Assembly: GCA_002435715.1 (NCBI GenBank)
Contig: DISD01000063.1
Span: 1,874 to 58,041, forward strand
Direction: 5' to 3'
Length of the DNA stretch: 56,168 bases
DNA from: Rhodospirillaceae bacterium UBA6219
GTDB lineage: Bacteria > Pseudomonadota > Alphaproteobacteria > Rhodospirillales > Magnetospirillaceae
This document shows, in pieces, positions 40,965 through 49,901 of this stretch. Positions within the stretch are counted from its first letter, which is position 1; each line of letters begins with the position of its first letter. The translations under genes and the position numbers were made by a program. Under the pieces are notes generated by a model that was not told the DNA's origin, searched no databases, and saw nothing but the letters and a program-made list of their open reading frames with translations.

Positions 40965-43900
40965 ATGGTCCGCAACCCCGGCGAAAGCTTCGTTGCCGAG
41001 TATCTGGAAAACGCCGCCCGCCTGGAAGCCGCCGGCATCGACACCAAGCCCCACGACGCCTGTGGCGTCGGTCTGGTGGCGTCGCTGGACGGTCGTCCGC
41101 GCCGCGACGTGGTGGTCGCCGGCATCGAGGCGCTGCGCGTGCTGTTCCACCGGGGCGCCGTCGATGCCGACGGCAAGACCGGCGATGGTGCCGGCATCCA
41201 CGTGGAACTGCCCCAGGACTTCTTCAAGGAACACATCCGCCACACCGGCCACGAACCGGTGCCGGGCCGTCTGGCGGTGGGCATGATCTTCCTGCCCAAG
41301 ACCGATCTGGGCGCCCAGGAACGCTGCCGTTCCATCGTCGAGACCGCCACCTTGAACATGGGCTATTCCATCTATGGTTGGCGCCAAGTCCCGGTCGACG
41401 TGTCGATCATCGGCGAAAAGGCCAACGCCACCCGCCCCGAGATCGAGCAGATCATGGTGGCCAACACCCAGGGCACGCCCGAGGAACGCTTCGAGACCGA
41501 CCTTTATATCCTGCGCCGCCGCATCGAAAAGCAGGTGTTGGCCGAACACATCACCGATTTCTACATCTGCTCGCTGTCGTGCCGGTCGATCATCTATAAG
41601 GGCATGTTCCTGGCCGAACAGCTGACCAGCTTCTATCCCGATCTGCTGGACGAACGCTTCGTGTCGCGCTTCGCCATCTATCACCAGCGTTATTCCACCA
41701 ACACCTTCCCCACCTGGCGTCTGGCCCAGCCCTTCCGCATGCTGGCCCATAACGGCGAAATCAACACGCTGCCCGGCAACGTCAACTGGATGAAGGCGCA
41801 CGAGCCGCGCATGGCCCATGCCGCCTTCGGCACCGCCATCGAGGACATCAAGCCGATCATCCAGGCCGGCGGTTCGGATTCGGCGGCACTGGACAGCGTC
41901 TTCGAAGTGATGGTGCGTGCCGGCCGCCCGGCCCCCATGGTCAAGCAGATGCTGGTGCCGGAATCCCTGGGCTCGAACAGCCAGATGCCCGATGCGCACC
42001 GCGCCTTCTTTTCCTACTGCAACGCCGTCATCGAGCCGTGGGACGGCCCGGCCGCCATCTGCGCCACCGACGGCCGCTGGGTCACCGCCGGCATGGACCG
42101 CAATGGCCTGCGCCCCATGCGCGTCACCATCACCAAGGACGATTTGCTGATCGTCGGTTCGGAAACCGGCATGGTGAAGGTGGCGGAAAACGACGTGGTG
42201 GAAAAAAGCCGTGTCGGACCGGGACAGACCATCGCCGTCGACCTGGAAACCGGCAAGCTGTACCGCGACACCGAGTTGAAGGACTTGCTGGCCGGCCGCG
42301 CCCCTTATGCCAAATGGACCAGCCGCATCACCGAACTGGACAGCCTGGTCAAGACCGGCGCCCCGGAACCGGCCGAATTGTCCACCGACGAGCTGAAGCG
42401 CCGCCAGCTGGCTTCAGGCATTTCCATGGAAGACATGGAACTGATCCTGCAGCCCATGGTGGAAGACGCCAAGGAAGCCATCGGCTCCATGGGCGACGAC
42501 GCGCCGCTGGCGGTGCTGTCCGACCATTATCGCGGCCTGCACCACTTCTTTAAGCAGGATTTCAGCCAGGTCACCAACCCGCCCATCGATTCTTTACGCG
42601 AATCCCGCGTCATGAGCTTGCGCACCCGTCTGGGCAATCTGGGCAACATCTTGGACGAACATGAAAGCCAGTGCGACGTGCTGGCGTTGAATTCGCCGGT
42701 GCTGTCCACCGCCGAGTTCGAGGCCATGCGCCGTTACATGGGGGCTGCGGCCGCCGAGGTGGATTGCACCTTCGACCCCAGCGCCGGCGAAAACGCCCTG
42801 CGTGACGCCCTGGCCCGCATCCGCCGCGAGGCGGAAGAAGCGGTACGCGCCGGCTGCACCCATCTGATCTTGTCGGACAAGTCCATGGACGCCTGTCGCG
42901 CCGCCGTGCCGATGATCCTGGCCGCCGCCGGTGTGCATTCCCATCTGGTGCGTGAAAAGCTGCGGACCTGGACCAGCTTGAACATCCGTTCGGCGGAAGC
43001 CCTGGACGTCCATTACTTCGCCGTTCTGGTGGGGGTGGGGGCGACCACCGTCAACGCCTATCTGACCCAGGAAGCCATCGCCGACCGTTGGCGGCGCGGC
43101 CTGTTCCCCGGCATGACGCTGGAGGAATGCGTCCGCAACTACAAGAAGGCCATCGACCAGGGCCTGCTGAAGATCATGTCCAAGATGGGCATTTCGGTCA
43201 TCAGCTCGTATCGCGGCGGCTGCAACTTCGAAGCCATCGGCCTGTCCCGCGCCTTGGTCGCCGAATTCTTCCCCGGCATGACCAGCCGTATTTCCGGCAT
43301 CGGCCTGACCGGTATCGCCAAGAAGACCATCGAACAGCACGCCGCCGGCTTCGCCACCGCCAATGCGGTGCTGCCGGTGGGCGGCTTCTACCGCTATCGT
43401 CGCGGCCAGGAAGCCCATTCCTTCGACGGCACCCTGATCCACCTGCTGCAAAGCGCGGTGGCCACCGATTCCTACTCGACCTACAAGAAATATTCCGACG
43501 GCCTGCGCCGTCTGGCCCCCATTTCCATCCGCGACCTGCTGGACTTCAAGGCCGCCGGCCCGGAAGTCAGCGTCGACGAGGTGGAAAGCATCACCGAGAT
43601 CAGGAAGCGCTTCCTGACCCCGGGCATGAGCTTGGGCGCCTTGTCGGCGGAAGCCCACGGCACGCTGAACATCGCCATGAACCGTATCGGCGCCAAGTCG
43701 GTGTCGGGGGAAGGCGGCGAGGTGCCGGAACGCTATAAGCCGTTCCCCAACGGCGACAACGCCAACTCGGCCATCAAGCAGATCGCCAGCGGCCGGTTCG
43801 GCGTCACCGCCGAATATCTGAACAATTGCCGCGAGATCGAGATCAAGGTGGCCCAGGGTGCCAAGCCCGGCGAAGGCGGCCAGTTGCCCGGCTTCAAGGT

Positions 43901-45494
43901 GACGGTGGAAATCGCCAAATTGCGGCATTCCACCCCCGGCGTCATGCTGATCAGCCCACCGCCGCACCACGACATTTATTCCATCGAAGACCTGGCCCAG
44001 CTGATCTATGACCTGAAGCAGATCAACCCCACCGCCAAGGTGACGGTGAAGCTGGTGAGCCGCTCGGGGATCGGCACCATCGCCGCCGGCGTGGCCAAGG
44101 CCAAGGCCGACATCATCCTGATCTCGGGCAATGTGGGCGGCACCGGTGCCAGCCCGCAGACCAGCATCAAGTTCGCCGGCCTGCCGTGGGAACTGGGGCT
44201 GTCGGAAGCCCATCAAGTGCTGACGCTCAACCGTCTGCGCCACCGGGTGAAATTGCGCACTGATGGTGGCCTGAAAACCGGCCGCGACATCGTCATCGCC
44301 GCCATGCTGGGCGCCGAGGAATTCGGCATCGGCACCACGTCGCTCATCGCCATGGGCTGCATCATGGTGCGCCAGTGCCATTCCAACACCTGCCCGGTGG
44401 GCGTGTGCACCCAAGACCCGGAATTGCGCGCCAAGTTCACCGGTTCGCCGGAAAAGGTGGTCAACCTGTTCAGCTTCATCGCCGAGGAAGTCCGGGAAAT
44501 CCTGGCCGGCTTGGGCGTGCGGAGCTTGAACGAAATCATCGGCCGCACCGACCTGTTGAGCCAGGTCAGCCGTGGCGCCGCCCATCTGGACGACCTTGAT
44601 CTCAACCCGCTGCTGGCCCAGGCCGATGCCGGCGGTCATGCCCGCTATTGCACCCAGACCGAACGCAACGAAGTCCCCGAGACCCTGGACGCCCAGATCA
44701 TCGAGGACGCCAAGCCGGCCCTGGAAGACGGCGAGAAGATGCAGTTGGCCTATAACGTGCGCAACGTCCAGCGCGCCATCGGCACCAAGCTTTCCCACAA
44801 GATCGTCAAGAAGTACGGCATGACCGGGCTGCAGCCCGGCCACATCACCGTGCGTCTGCGCGGCTCGTGCGGCCAATCCTTGGGCGCCTTCGCCGTGCGT
44901 GGCCTGAAGCTGGAAGTGTTCGGCGATTCCAACGACTATGTGGGTAAGGGTCTGTCGGGCGCCACCATCGTGGTGCGCCCGCCGGTGTCCAGCCCGCTGA
45001 AGTCCAACGACAACACCATCATCGGCAATACCGTCCTGTACGGCGCCACCAGCGGCAAGCTGTTCGCCGCCGGTCAGGCCGGGGAACGCTTCGCCGTGCG
45101 CAATTCCGGCGCGACGACGGTGATCGAAGGCTGCGGCTCGAACGGCTGCGAATACATGACCGGCGGCACCGTCGCCATCCTGGGTCCGGTGGGCGCCAAT
45201 TTCGGCGCCGGCATGACCGGCGGCATGGCCTTCGTCTTCGATGCCGACGGCAGCTTCGCCCACAACGCCAACCCGGAAAGCATCCAGGTTCAGGCGGTGG
45301 AAACCGAATATTGGGAAGGTGTGCTGAAGGACCTGATCAAGGAACACGTGACCGAAACCCAATCGGCCTGGGCCGAAAGCATCCTGTCCGACTGGGATCG
45401 CCAATTGCCCAAGTTCCGCCAGATCGTGCCCAAGGAAATGATCGGCCGTCTGGCCAACCCCACCACCAAGCCGGCGGTGGACGCGGCCGAGTAA
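40965..45494 (+). CDS. gltB: Glutamate synthase (NADPH) large subunit
   Basis: Makes two glutamates from glutamine and 2-oxoglutarate. The 1509-residue protein has a short propeptide of 32 residues, then Cys33 (HDACGVGLVASL), the nucleophile of the class II amidotransferase domain. The central domain is followed by the FMN-binding synthase domain (SGEGGEVPERYKP, GNVGGTGASPQTSIKFAG), the 3Fe-4S cysteine block (CIMVRQCHSNTCPVGVC), and the C-terminal beta-helix domain (GSNGCEYMTGG). Start chosen at ATG 40965 because GGAG is correctly spaced; an ATG 12 bases upstream is possible. A long open frame on the opposite strand is a shadow. Confidence 0.97.
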   Translation: MVRNPGESFVAEYLENAARLEAAGIDTKPHDACGVGLVASLDGRPRRDVVVAGIEALRVLFHRGAVDADGKTGDGAGIHVELPQDFFKEHIRHTGHEPVPGRLAVGMIFLPKTDLGAQERCRSIVETATLNMGYSIYGWRQVPVDVSIIGEKANATRPEIEQIMVANTQGTPEERFETDLYILRRRIEKQVLAEHITDFYICSLSCRSIIYKGMFLAEQLTSFYPDLLDERFVSRFAIYHQRYSTNTFPTWRLAQPFRMLAHNGEINTLPGNVNWMKAHEPRMAHAAFGTAIEDIKPIIQAGGSDSAALDSVFEVMVRAGRPAPMVKQMLVPESLGSNSQMPDAHRAFFSYCNAVIEPWDGPAAICATDGRWVTAGMDRNGLRPMRVTITKDDLLIVGSETGMVKVAENDVVEKSRVGPGQTIAVDLETGKLYRDTELKDLLAGRAPYAKWTSRITELDSLVKTGAPEPAELSTDELKRRQLASGISMEDMELILQPMVEDAKEAIGSMGDDAPLAVLSDHYRGLHHFFKQDFSQVTNPPIDSLRESRVMSLRTRLGNLGNILDEHESQCDVLALNSPVLSTAEFEAMRRYMGAAAAEVDCTFDPSAGENALRDALARIRREAEEAVRAGCTHLILSDKSMDACRAAVPMILAAAGVHSHLVREKLRTWTSLNIRSAEALDVHYFAVLVGVGATTVNAYLTQEAIADRWRRGLFPGMTLEECVRNYKKAIDQGLLKIMSKMGISVISSYRGGCNFEAIGLSRALVAEFFPGMTSRISGIGLTGIAKKTIEQHAAGFATANAVLPVGGFYRYRRGQEAHSFDGTLIHLLQSAVATDSYSTYKKYSDGLRRLAPISIRDLLDFKAAGPEVSVDEVESITEIRKRFLTPGMSLGALSAEAHGTLNIAMNRIGAKSVSGEGGEVPERYKPFPNGDNANSAIKQIASGRFGVTAEYLNNCREIEIKVAQGAKPGEGGQLPGFKVTVEIAKLRHSTPGVMLISPPPHHDIYSIEDLAQLIYDLKQINPTAKVTVKLVSRSGIGTIAAGVAKAKADIILISGNVGGTGASPQTSIKFAGLPWELGLSEAHQVLTLNRLRHRVKLRTDGGLKTGRDIVIAAMLGAEEFGIGTTSLIAMGCIMVRQCHSNTCPVGVCTQDPELRAKFTGSPEKVVNLFSFIAEEVREILAGLGVRSLNEIIGRTDLLSQVSRGAAHLDDLDLNPLLAQADAGGHARYCTQTERNEVPETLDAQIIEDAKPALEDGEKMQLAYNVRNVQRAIGTKLSHKIVKKYGMTGLQPGHITVRLRGSCGQSLGAFAVRGLKLEVFGDSNDYVGKGLSGATIVVRPPVSSPLKSNDNTIIGNTVLYGATSGKLFAAGQAGERFAVRNSGATTVIEGCGSNGCEYMTGGTVAILGPVGANFGAGMTGGMAFVFDADGSFAHNANPESIQVQAVETEYWEGVLKDLIKEHVTETQSAWAESILSDWDRQLPKFRQIVPKEMIGRLANPTTKPAVDAAE

Positions 45495-45501
45495 AAAGAA
45501 A

Positions 45502-45527
45502 GGGCGGACTGCTAATGCAGTCCGCCC
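45502..45527. terminator. Hairpin terminator between gltB and the DUF3426 gene
   Basis: GGGCGGACTGC (45502-45512) and GCAGTCCGCCC (45517-45527) form a perfect 11-base stem with a four-base loop. On the minus strand it is followed by TTTCTTTTT, so it should end minus-strand transcripts strongly; for gltB it lacks a T-tract but is preceded by AAAAAG. Confidence 0.82.
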
Positions 45528-45546
45528 CAAGGGGATATGCCCCTTC

Positions 45547-45658
45547 CCGTCATGGCCGGGCTTGACCCGGCCATCCACGTGGTGGCCGCAAACACAGCAT
45601 TGCAGCGACGGACTCGGTGGACAGACATGGATGCCCGGATCAAGTCCGGGCATGACGG
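45547..45658. repeat. Paired-hairpin palindromic repeat (REP/BIME-like)
   Basis: Two 31-base arms (45547-45577 and 45628-45658) face each other as inverted repeats with four mismatches. Each arm is itself a perfect hairpin: ATGGCCGGG with CCCGGCCAT around CTTGA, and ATGCCCGGA with TCCGGGCAT around TCAAG. The differences between the arms are compensatory, so each stem is kept. This resembles a widespread intergenic repeat of alphaproteobacteria built around GTCATG...CTTGA...CATCCA. It lies between two converging genes. Confidence 0.8.
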
Positions 45659-45677
45659 TCATCGCGTGACCGTAACC

Positions 45678-46565
45678 TTACTTCCCCGCCGCTTCCGCCG
45701 CATCGACGAACAAAACGTTCACTTCCACCGCCGTCGGGTCGGGGCGTTCCAGGATGATCTGGAAGCTGGAGGTTCCGCCCGGATCAAGCTGGGTGACGCG
45801 CGGCTGCGACAGCTTTTCCTGCACCGGGTTCTTCGCCTTGTCCAACAGCACCAGCTTCATGGTCGGGACCGGGCGCACCCGGTCGGACACGTTGGCGATG
45901 ATGCCACGCACGATCAGCACTTCGGTGTCGTTGTGGACGAAGCGTTCCGGGGTGCCGGCATTGCGCAATTCCAGCCCGGCACCGGGCTTTTCGCGGCGCA
46001 GGCCGGCTTGGTCCAGCAATTCGGCGGCTTGCGGCACATAACCCACCAGCTTGTCCTGGAACAGATAAGCGGCGCCGCCCAGGCCGCCCAGCAGCAGTAG
46101 CAACAGCAGGAACCATAAGCCCCCGGTGCCCTTCTTGCCGCCTTCCTTGCTGGCGAACATTTCGGGGATGGGCTGCGGCTCGATGGCATCCAGATCGACA
46201 TCCATGGGACGTTCGCTGGTGCGATTGGCACTTTTCATCACCGGAACGTCGGGCGGATTGTCGTCCAAATCGATGTCGAAATCGGCCTGGGCGCGGGCGG
46301 CCGAGGCCGACACCACCGGCGCCGGGGTTTCGAACTCCATCTCGGGGTCGGGATTGCGCACCGGGTTGAAGTCGAAGCTGGGGCGTGGTTCCGGAGTGGA
46401 ATCCAAATCCAGGGAAAAGGCATCTTCGGGCGCCATCTCGGGCTCGGGCGGGTTCTGGAACCACTTATGTCCGCACTTGGCGCATTTCAACGTGCGTCCC
46501 TTCGGCTGCAGGGCCTTGTCGGGAACCGAGAAATGTGTCGCGCAAGAGGGGCAGCCGATAAGCAT
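45678..46565 (-). CDS. Zinc-ribbon DUF3426 membrane protein (MJ0042 type)
   Basis: Inner-membrane protein of 295 residues and unknown function, common in alphaproteobacteria. The N-terminal MJ0042 zinc ribbon has CPSC at residues 5-8 and CAKC about 20 residues later. Then comes a long acidic, proline-rich linker (about 45-145), one membrane helix (GLWFLLLLLLLGGLGGAAYLF), and a C-terminal DUF3426 domain with VRGIIANVSDR and LDPGGTSSFQI, likely periplasmic. It diverges from ftsE, a frequent neighbour in this group, with 119 bases between the starts. Its first codon is ATG at 46563-46565. Confidence 0.9.
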   Translation of the reverse strand: MLIGCPSCATHFSVPDKALQPKGRTLKCAKCGHKWFQNPPEPEMAPEDAFSLDLDSTPEPRPSFDFNPVRNPDPEMEFETPAPVVSASAARAQADFDIDLDDNPPDVPVMKSANRTSERPMDVDLDAIEPQPIPEMFASKEGGKKGTGGLWFLLLLLLLGGLGGAAYLFQDKLVGYVPQAAELLDQAGLRREKPGAGLELRNAGTPERFVHNDTEVLIVRGIIANVSDRVRPVPTMKLVLLDKAKNPVQEKLSQPRVTQLDPGGTSSFQIILERPDPTAVEVNVLFVDAAEAAGK

Positions 46566-46684
46566 TGATGTGCAAGCCTTTCAAAGCGTCAATCGGTTAT
46601 ATTGCGAAGATTGCGGCAACACAAGTGCGCTGGACGAACAAGCACAGGCCGTGTCATCCTTCGCCCCGTCTGGAGAAGGCTAAA

Positions 46685-47386
46685 GTGCGACATAATCGCC
46701 GAGGCGAACACATCATCCGCTTGGACAGCGTCGGGCTGCGCTATGGCCTGGGGCCCGAAGTTTTGCGAGATATCAGCTTCGCCCTGCCGTCCGGTTCCTT
46801 TCATTTTCTTACCGGTTCTTCAGGGGCGGGTAAATCAAGCCTGTTGCGGCTGATGTATCTGGGCCTGCGTCCCACTCGCGGCCGGGTCATGCTGTTCGAC
46901 AAGGACATCGCGCTCACCAAACGCTTCGAGCTGCCGGCATTGCGGCGCCGCATCGGCGTGGTGTTCCAGGATTTCCGCCTGCTCGACCATCTGTCGGCCA
47001 TGGACAACGTGGCGCTTCCTCTGCGCGTGCGCGGCGTCAAGGAAGCCGAAGTGCGCAAGCATGTACCCGAATTGCTGAACTGGGTCGGACTGTCCGACCA
47101 GATCAACGCCAAGCCGCCCACCCTGTCGGGCGGCCAGAAGCAACGCGTCGCCATTGCGCGTGCCGTCATCGGCCGTCCCGATCTGCTGTTGGCCGACGAA
47201 CCCACCGGCAATGTGGACGACCACATCGCCATGCGGCTGTTGCATCTGTTCGAGGAACTGAACCGCCTGGGCACCACGGTGCTGATCGCCACCCACAACC
47301 AGGGCCTGATCGACCGCTTCCCCCAGCATCCCCGCCTGCATCTGGAACGCGGCACCGTGTACGAACCGGAAGAGGTGCCGGCATGA
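46685..47386 (+). CDS. ftsE: Cell division ATP-binding protein FtsE
   Basis: ABC ATPase that works with FtsX at the division site to control peptidoglycan hydrolases. Motifs: Walker A GSSGAGKSSLLR, Q-loop VVFQDFRLLDHL, signature LSGGQKQRVAIARA, Walker B LLLADEPTGNVD and switch histidine ATHNQ. I set the start at GTG 46685, preceded by GGAGAAGG at good spacing, giving 233 residues, close to the family norm; an in-frame extension to 46565 is shadow. It overlaps ftsX by four bases. Confidence 0.95.
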   Translation: MRHNRRGEHIIRLDSVGLRYGLGPEVLRDISFALPSGSFHFLTGSSGAGKSSLLRLMYLGLRPTRGRVMLFDKDIALTKRFELPALRRRIGVVFQDFRLLDHLSAMDNVALPLRVRGVKEAEVRKHVPELLNWVGLSDQINAKPPTLSGGQKQRVAIARAVIGRPDLLLADEPTGNVDDHIAMRLLHLFEELNRLGTTVLIATHNQGLIDRFPQHPRLHLERGTVYEPEEVPA

Positions 47387-48276
47387 AACTGGGCCGTCGT
47401 TCCGACCTGCCGTTGAAAGGCGACGCCACCGGCCGCTTCCTGCCCTGGCTGGTGGCGCTGATGGTTTACCTGTCGGCGGTGTCGCTGGCCGGTGTCTTCG
47501 TGCTGAACGGTTTGGTGCGGTCGTGGGATCACGACGTGTCGGGCACCCTGACCGTGCAGGTGCAGCCGGTCCCCGGCGAAGCCGGCGAGGCGCTGACCGA
47601 CGAACGGGTGCGTCAGGCGGTGGAACTGATGCGGCGCACACCCGGTGTGCTGGCGGCGCGGCCCTTAGACAAGAAACAGATCCTGTCGCTGCTGGAACCC
47701 TGGCTGGGCAATACCGACGTGGTCAAGGATTTGCCCTTGCCGCGCCTGATCGACGTCACCGTCGACGCCGACGCCAATCTGGATCTGCTGTCCCTGGCCG
47801 AGCGGCTGTCCCGTTCTGTCCAAGGCGCCACCTTGGACGACCACCGCATTTGGCTGTCGCGATTGATCAACCTGTCGCGCACCACCGAATGGGTGGCCAT
47901 CGCCATCCTGGTGCTGATCGGCTGCGTCACCTCGGCCACCGTCATCTATGCCACCCGCACCTCCATGGCGGTGCATCGCAGTGTCATCGAGGTTCTGCAT
48001 CTGATCGGGGCGCACGACGATTACATCGCCCGCCAATTCGCCGACCGCTCCTTTGCCTTGGGATTTTCCGGCGGGCTGATCGGTCTGGCCCTGGCGGTGC
48101 CGTCGCTGACCGCCATCGGCTGGGCGGCGCGCCGCATCGAGGGTGGCTTTTTGCCATCCCTGTCCTTGCCGGTCAGCGGCTGGGTGATGATCGGCCTGCT
48201 GCCGGTCGCCGCCGCCACTTTGTCCATGCTGACGGCGCGGGTGGCGGTACATGCCACCTTGGCCCGCATGCCGTGA
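47383..48276 (+). CDS. ftsX: Cell division protein FtsX
   Basis: Membrane partner of FtsE, transmitting the ATPase cycle to periplasmic amidase activators. The 297-residue protein has a first helix (WLVALMVYLSAVSLAGVFVLNGLV), a periplasmic domain of about 120 residues, and three more helices (WVAIAILVLIGCVTSATVI, FALGFSGGLIGLALAVPSLTA without break, and near the C-terminus). The conserved HRSVIEVLHLIGAHDDYIA block is present before helix 3. Its stop overlaps the next start (TGATG). Confidence 0.93.
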   Translation: MKLGRRSDLPLKGDATGRFLPWLVALMVYLSAVSLAGVFVLNGLVRSWDHDVSGTLTVQVQPVPGEAGEALTDERVRQAVELMRRTPGVLAARPLDKKQILSLLEPWLGNTDVVKDLPLPRLIDVTVDADANLDLLSLAERLSRSVQGATLDDHRIWLSRLINLSRTTEWVAIAILVLIGCVTSATVIYATRTSMAVHRSVIEVLHLIGAHDDYIARQFADRSFALGFSGGLIGLALAVPSLTAIGWAARRIEGGFLPSLSLPVSGWVMIGLLPVAAATLSMLTARVAVHATLARMP

Positions 48277-48896
48277 TGGCCATGAAGCACCGTCATTCCC
48301 GCAACCGCCGACTGGATCGCCTGGGCGCCGCCCTGGTGGCCTTGGCCGCGTTGTGGTGCGGTGGTTTTTTGTGGTTCGTCGACGAGGTTCCGCGTGCCAA
48401 CCAAGACCAAACCACCCATACCGACGCCATCGTGGTGCTTACCGGCGGCCGTGACCGCCTGACCACCGGGCTTGACCTGTTGGAGGCCGGGCTGTCGCAA
48501 CGCCTGTTCATTTCCGGGGTCTACAAGGGCGTCGATCTGGCGGAAATCCTGTATCTGGGGCGCGGCCATCCGGGGTTGAAGGATGCGGTGGTCCTGGGCT
48601 ACGCCGCCGACGACACGGTGGGCAACGCCGCCGAGACCGCCGATTGGGCGCGTGAGCAGAATTTGCACTCGCTACGGCTGGTCACCGGCGCCTATCACAT
48701 GCCGCGCGCCTTAGCGGAATTCCGCCACGCGCTTCCCGGCATTCGGCTGGTCGCCCATCCGGTTTTCCCCGATCAGGTGAAAAGTCGCGAATGGTGGCGC
48801 TGGCCGGGCACTGCGGCCTTGCTTGCCACCGAATATTCGAAGTATCTGGCTGCCATCATCCGCCACTGGTTCCTGCCTCGAAAGGCCGCGCCGTGA
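48276..48896 (+). CDS. YdcF family protein (DUF218)
   Basis: Predicted membrane-anchored protein of 206 residues with one N-terminal helix (LGAALVALAALWCGGFLWFV) and a DUF218 domain of the ElyC/SanA/YdcF superfamily, linked to envelope biogenesis. Typical blocks are DAIVVLTGGRDRLTTGLDLL, LFISGV, and LVTGAYHMPRALAEF with the conserved histidine. The ATG at 48276 overlaps the ftsX stop; an ATG two codons later is also possible. It overlaps the plsC start by four bases, so ftsE-ftsX-ydcF-plsC form one unit. Confidence 0.88.
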   Translation: MAMKHRHSRNRRLDRLGAALVALAALWCGGFLWFVDEVPRANQDQTTHTDAIVVLTGGRDRLTTGLDLLEAGLSQRLFISGVYKGVDLAEILYLGRGHPGLKDAVVLGYAADDTVGNAAETADWAREQNLHSLRLVTGAYHMPRALAEFRHALPGIRLVAHPVFPDQVKSREWWRWPGTAALLATEYSKYLAAIIRHWFLPRKAAP

Positions 48897-49624
48897 CCGC
48901 TGTTCGCTCTGTGCTGTTCTTCACCCTGTTCCAGATCTGGACCTTCGTTCTGGGCATCTTGTACCTGCCGCTGCTGGGCGCGTCATCCGCCGCGGTCGGC
49001 AAGGCCGCGGCCTTCTGGGTCAAGGGCGTCTTTTTCATCCTTCGCCTGACCTGCGGCCTGTCTTATCAAGTGCGCGGCCCCGTGCCGCAAGGCGCTGCCT
49101 TGGTGGCTTCCAAGCACCAGTCGACGTTGGAAACCTTCGCTTTCCGGCTGATCCTGGGTGACCCGGCGGTGATCTTGAAAAAGGAATTGCTGCGGATTCC
49201 CATTTTCGGCTGGTATCTGGGCAAGACCGGGGTCATCGCCATCGACCGCTCGGCCGGCACCAAGGCGCTAAAGGAAATGGTCAAGGGCGCAGATGCCGAG
49301 ACCACCAAGGGCCGCCCAGTGCTGATCTTCCCCGAAGGCCACCGCCAGCCGGTGGGCGCCGCGCCCGAATACCACACCGGCATCGCCATGATTTACGCCG
49401 GGCTGAACGTCCCCTGTGTGCCGGTGGCGCTGAATACCGGCCTGTTCTGGGGCCGTGGCAGCTTGGGCAAGCAATCCGGTGTGGCCGTCATCCAATTCCT
49501 AGAGCCCATCGCCCCGGGCATGGACCGCAAATCCTTCATGGCCGAGCTGCAGTCGCGTATCGAAAGTGCCAGCGATTCCCTGGCCGCCGAGGCGCGGGCA
49601 CAATATCCGCATCTGCCCCGATAA
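48893..49624 (+). CDS. plsC: 1-acyl-sn-glycerol-3-phosphate acyltransferase
   Basis: Adds the second acyl chain in making phosphatidic acid at the inner membrane. The 243-residue protein has an N-terminal membrane helix (FFTLFQIWTFVLGILYLPLL), the acyltransferase block KHQSTLET, which replaces the usual H-x4-D by H-x4-E, block II GVIAIDRSAG, block III FPEGHR and block IV VPVALNTG. The start is GTG at 48893 within a four-base overlap. It is the last gene of the ftsEX operon; the following hairpins and terminator close the unit. Confidence 0.92.
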   Translation: MTAVRSVLFFTLFQIWTFVLGILYLPLLGASSAAVGKAAAFWVKGVFFILRLTCGLSYQVRGPVPQGAALVASKHQSTLETFAFRLILGDPAVILKKELLRIPIFGWYLGKTGVIAIDRSAGTKALKEMVKGADAETTKGRPVLIFPEGHRQPVGAAPEYHTGIAMIYAGLNVPCVPVALNTGLFWGRGSLGKQSGVAVIQFLEPIAPGMDRKSFMAELQSRIESASDSLAAEARAQYPHLPR

Positions 49625-49751
49625 GAACCAATACGGGGCTGCCGCCCCGTCCCCCGCTGGAGACACAGCCTCCAAACCACGGTTCTTATTATTGATAAAT
49701 TCAAAAGGGGTTTGGGGCCTAAGGCCCCAACTGGGCACGGGCGAGAGCCCG
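49621..49751. repeat. Cluster of nested stem-loops after plsC
   Basis: ATAAGAACC (49621-49629) and GGTTCTTAT (49681-49689) are exact inverted repeats and enclose ACGGGGC/GCCCCGT (49633-49650) and TGGAG/CTCCA. Downstream are TTGGGGCC-TAA-GGCCCCAA (49712-49730) and CGGGC-GAGA-GCCCG (49738-49751). No gene is present. The dense, perfect symmetry suggests a mobile or repeated palindromic element or a structured 3' untranslated region; copies elsewhere cannot be checked from this window. Confidence 0.6.
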
Positions 49752-49775
49752 CCAATTCTGCCCTAAAAAAACAAT

Positions 49776-49811
49776 GCCGCCCGGCGTTTCCATCGGGCGG
49801 CTTTTGTTTTT
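49776..49811. terminator. Strong bidirectional terminator between plsC and lpd
   Basis: GCCGCCCG (49776-49783) and CGGGCGGC (49794-49801) pair around a ten-base loop; the plus strand then reads TTTTGTTTTT, and the minus strand has a matching T-rich stretch. It should stop the ftsEX-plsC transcript and the lpd transcript. Confidence 0.88.
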
Positions 49812-49869
49812 CTTGGACGGTCCTGAACTGAAGGCGCCCGCTGGTTTTTGTTGTGCGGGGCCGCAAGCG

Positions 49870-49895
49870 GGCGGTGCACGTTGCCGCGCACCGCC
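49870..49895 (-). terminator. Hairpin just after lpd
   Basis: GGCGGTGC (49870-49877) and GCACCGCC (49888-49895) form a perfect 8-base stem right behind the lpd stop. There is no T-tract, so it may protect the mRNA 3' end or assist the stronger terminator beyond it. Confidence 0.5.
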
Positions 49896-49901
49896 GCCTG
49901 A

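Noticed and set aside
42594..45662. Open frame of 1022 codons on the minus strand opposite gltB
   Set aside because: It lies wholly opposite gltB, which is certain, and its product is a low-complexity Gly/Ala/His/Gln-rich sequence typical of GC-rich antisense shadow.
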